Positions 25,493 to 26,498 of a stretch of 26,498 nucleotides of DNA are shown piece after piece; the stretch's first letter is position 1, and each line of letters begins with the position of its first letter. A model generated the notes under the pieces. It saw nothing but the letters and a program-made list of their open reading frames with translations, did no database searches and was not told where the DNA came from. The translations under genes were made by a program, and so were the position numbers. Source of the stretch: JBOHTO01 sp050733695 (GTDB taxonomy: Bacteria; Gemmatimonadota; Gemmatimonadetes; Gemmatimonadales; Gemmatimonadaceae); NCBI GenBank assembly GCA_050733695.1, contig JBOHTO010000085.1, positions 1 to 26,498 on the forward strand. Reading direction: 5' to 3'.

Positions 25493-26460
25493 ACGGGCTC
25501 GTCCGCCGTGGCGGCCGCGCGCCCGAGCAGATAGGAAACCGCCCCACCAATGAGTCCACCGGTGATGACGACCAGTTCGAAGATCAGTCCTGCGGCGAAG
25601 GCCAGCACCGCGGGAACGCCGAAGGGCGCGAAGAGCGCGACCTGTGCTGCCTCGCGCACCCCGATCCCTCCCTGGGTGACAGGCACGAGGCCGGATATCT
25701 TCGCCAGTGGCCAGACGAAAAGCCACACCTGGAGCGAGATCGCGATGCCGCACGCCGCGCCGAGCCATGCGTTCAGCAACACGAGTAGCGTCTGCAGGGT
25801 GATCCCCATTCCGAGCGCGAGGACGACCCGGCCCGGCTGCGCAGCGAGCGACCGCGCAATGCCGCGGAGCCTGACCGCATGGCGTCGCATTCGGAATGGT
25901 AATCGGCGCGGCCGGATGGCGGCGATGACCAGCAGCCCCCCGACGATCCCGACGCCGAGAACTCCGGCGAGCCAGGTGAAGATGGCACGGCTCTGCGCAT
26001 CGAGGGCACCCGGAAGGAGCAGGATGCCGATGCCGGCCACGCTCGCCAGGGCGACCACATCGAGTGAGCGATCCAGGAGCGAACCGAGCACGACGCCGGC
26101 CTTCGATCGTGCGACACCGAATGCCACGCCGGCGCGGACGACATCACCGCCGACGATCGATGGCAGAAAGATGTTGCCGAACAGTCCTGCGTAATAGCCG
26201 CGCGCCGCCTGCGCCACCGACAGCTCTGCGCCGGCGGCGTTGATGAGCATCCGCCACTTGAGAACGCCGATCATGTGCAGGCAGAGGTAGGCACCCACTG
26301 CCGCAACGCCGGTCAGTGGCGGCACGCGACGCAGGGCCGCGATCAGCTCATCGAACGGCAGCGCGATCAGCAGCACCGCCAGGATGGCGCCGCTCACCCC
26401 AACGCGCAGCAGCGCGCGTCGGCGCGGCCGGCGCGGTCGGCGCGCCCGCTGCGTCGTCAC
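25327..26460 (-). CDS. LPG synthase TM-region (UPF0104) membrane protein, paralogue
   Basis: This 377-residue protein has the same family landmarks as the membrane protein at 15741: GYYAGLFGNIFLPSIVGGDVVR, LDRSLDVVAL and GLVPVTQGGIGVREAAQ, within seven or eight hydrophobic segments. The MprF aminoacyl-transfer domain is absent. A role in lipid-linked glycan handling or membrane lipid transport is plausible but unproven. GTG 26460 is the first start inside the window, but the frame remains open to the edge, so the true start may lie beyond 26498. The core ends near SYLLGRAAA; the last 60 residues are Ser/Thr/Pro-rich, unlike the family, and are antisense to the end of the GT39-like gene over 166 bases. 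Confidence 0.85.
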   Translation of the reverse strand: MTTQRARRPRRPRRRALLRVGVSGAILAVLLIALPFDELIAALRRVPPLTGVAAVGAYLCLHMIGVLKWRMLINAAGAELSVAQAARGYYAGLFGNIFLPSIVGGDVVRAGVAFGVARSKAGVVLGSLLDRSLDVVALASVAGIGILLLPGALDAQSRAIFTWLAGVLGVGIVGGLLVIAAIRPRRLPFRMRRHAVRLRGIARSLAAQPGRVVLALGMGITLQTLLVLLNAWLGAACGIAISLQVWLFVWPLAKISGLVPVTQGGIGVREAAQVALFAPFGVPAVLAFAAGLIFELVVITGGLIGGAVSYLLGRAAATADEPVYGVSASDDEGGMAPLRSAISSAARTSSAGMGPATTAYPPPVTVGPSITHTRRSE

Positions 26461-26498
26461 CGCGGGCTCGCTGCGGCGACGCGTCCGCTCTCGAGACC

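Overview
This window is a high-GC stretch (GC strongly favoured at third codon positions) that is almost entirely a cell-surface or extracellular polysaccharide biosynthesis region. The high GC content, the lipoprotein with a Big_2 Ig-like domain, the exopolysaccharide-type gene set and the GEMM-I riboswitch suggest a Gram-negative-type soil or sediment bacterium. Gemmatimonadota, Acidobacteriota or Myxococcota are candidates; this is an inference and no marker gene settles it. No rRNA, tRNA, CRISPR array, transposase or phage gene was seen.

Layout. The left edge holds the N-terminus of a minus-strand GT4 glycosyltransferase (1-177). A tightly coupled plus-strand operon follows (519-7064): an FkbH-like HAD-IIIC protein, a stand-alone acyl carrier protein, a tandem GNAT-like acyltransferase, a polysaccharide-deacetylase-like protein and an AsnB-type amidotransferase. 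Every junction overlaps. A convergent minus-strand Wzx-type flippase (7095-8621) separates it from a second plus-strand operon (8983-17830): methyltransferase, SDR epimerase/dehydratase, GT4 glycosyltransferase, methyltransferase, NodU/CmcH-type carbamoyltransferase, methyltransferase, LPG-synthase-TM membrane protein and an unrecognised HxH-motif protein. This operon converges on a minus-strand GlpD-like FAD dehydrogenase (17827-19440), the two sharing a CTAG that holds both stop codons. A membrane GT2 glycosyltransferase (19873-21039), a riboswitch-controlled secreted glycoside hydrolase (21319-22992), a GT39-like membrane protein (23237-25492) and a second LPG-synthase-TM protein on the minus strand (25327 to about 26460) complete the window.

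How the genes may work together. The glycosyltransferases assemble a glycan on a lipid carrier and the flippase exports it. The SDR supplies a nucleotide sugar. The FkbH/ACP/GNAT, AsnB, carbamoyltransferase and three methyltransferase genes look like a decoration set of the kind also seen in antibiotic clusters. The hydrolase would act on a polymer outside the cytoplasm. No Wzy polymerase, Wzz/Wzc chain-length protein or initiating phosphoglycosyltransferase is visible, so the locus probably continues outside the window.

The most notable element is a GEMM-I family cyclic-dinucleotide riboswitch at about 21148-21241, followed by a long terminator-like hairpin, directly upstream of the hydrolase. 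The base equivalent to the ligand-reading position 20 of the Vc2 aptamer is A rather than G. That is the signature of the GEMM-Ib variants that sense 3',3'-cGAMP instead of, or as well as, c-di-GMP.
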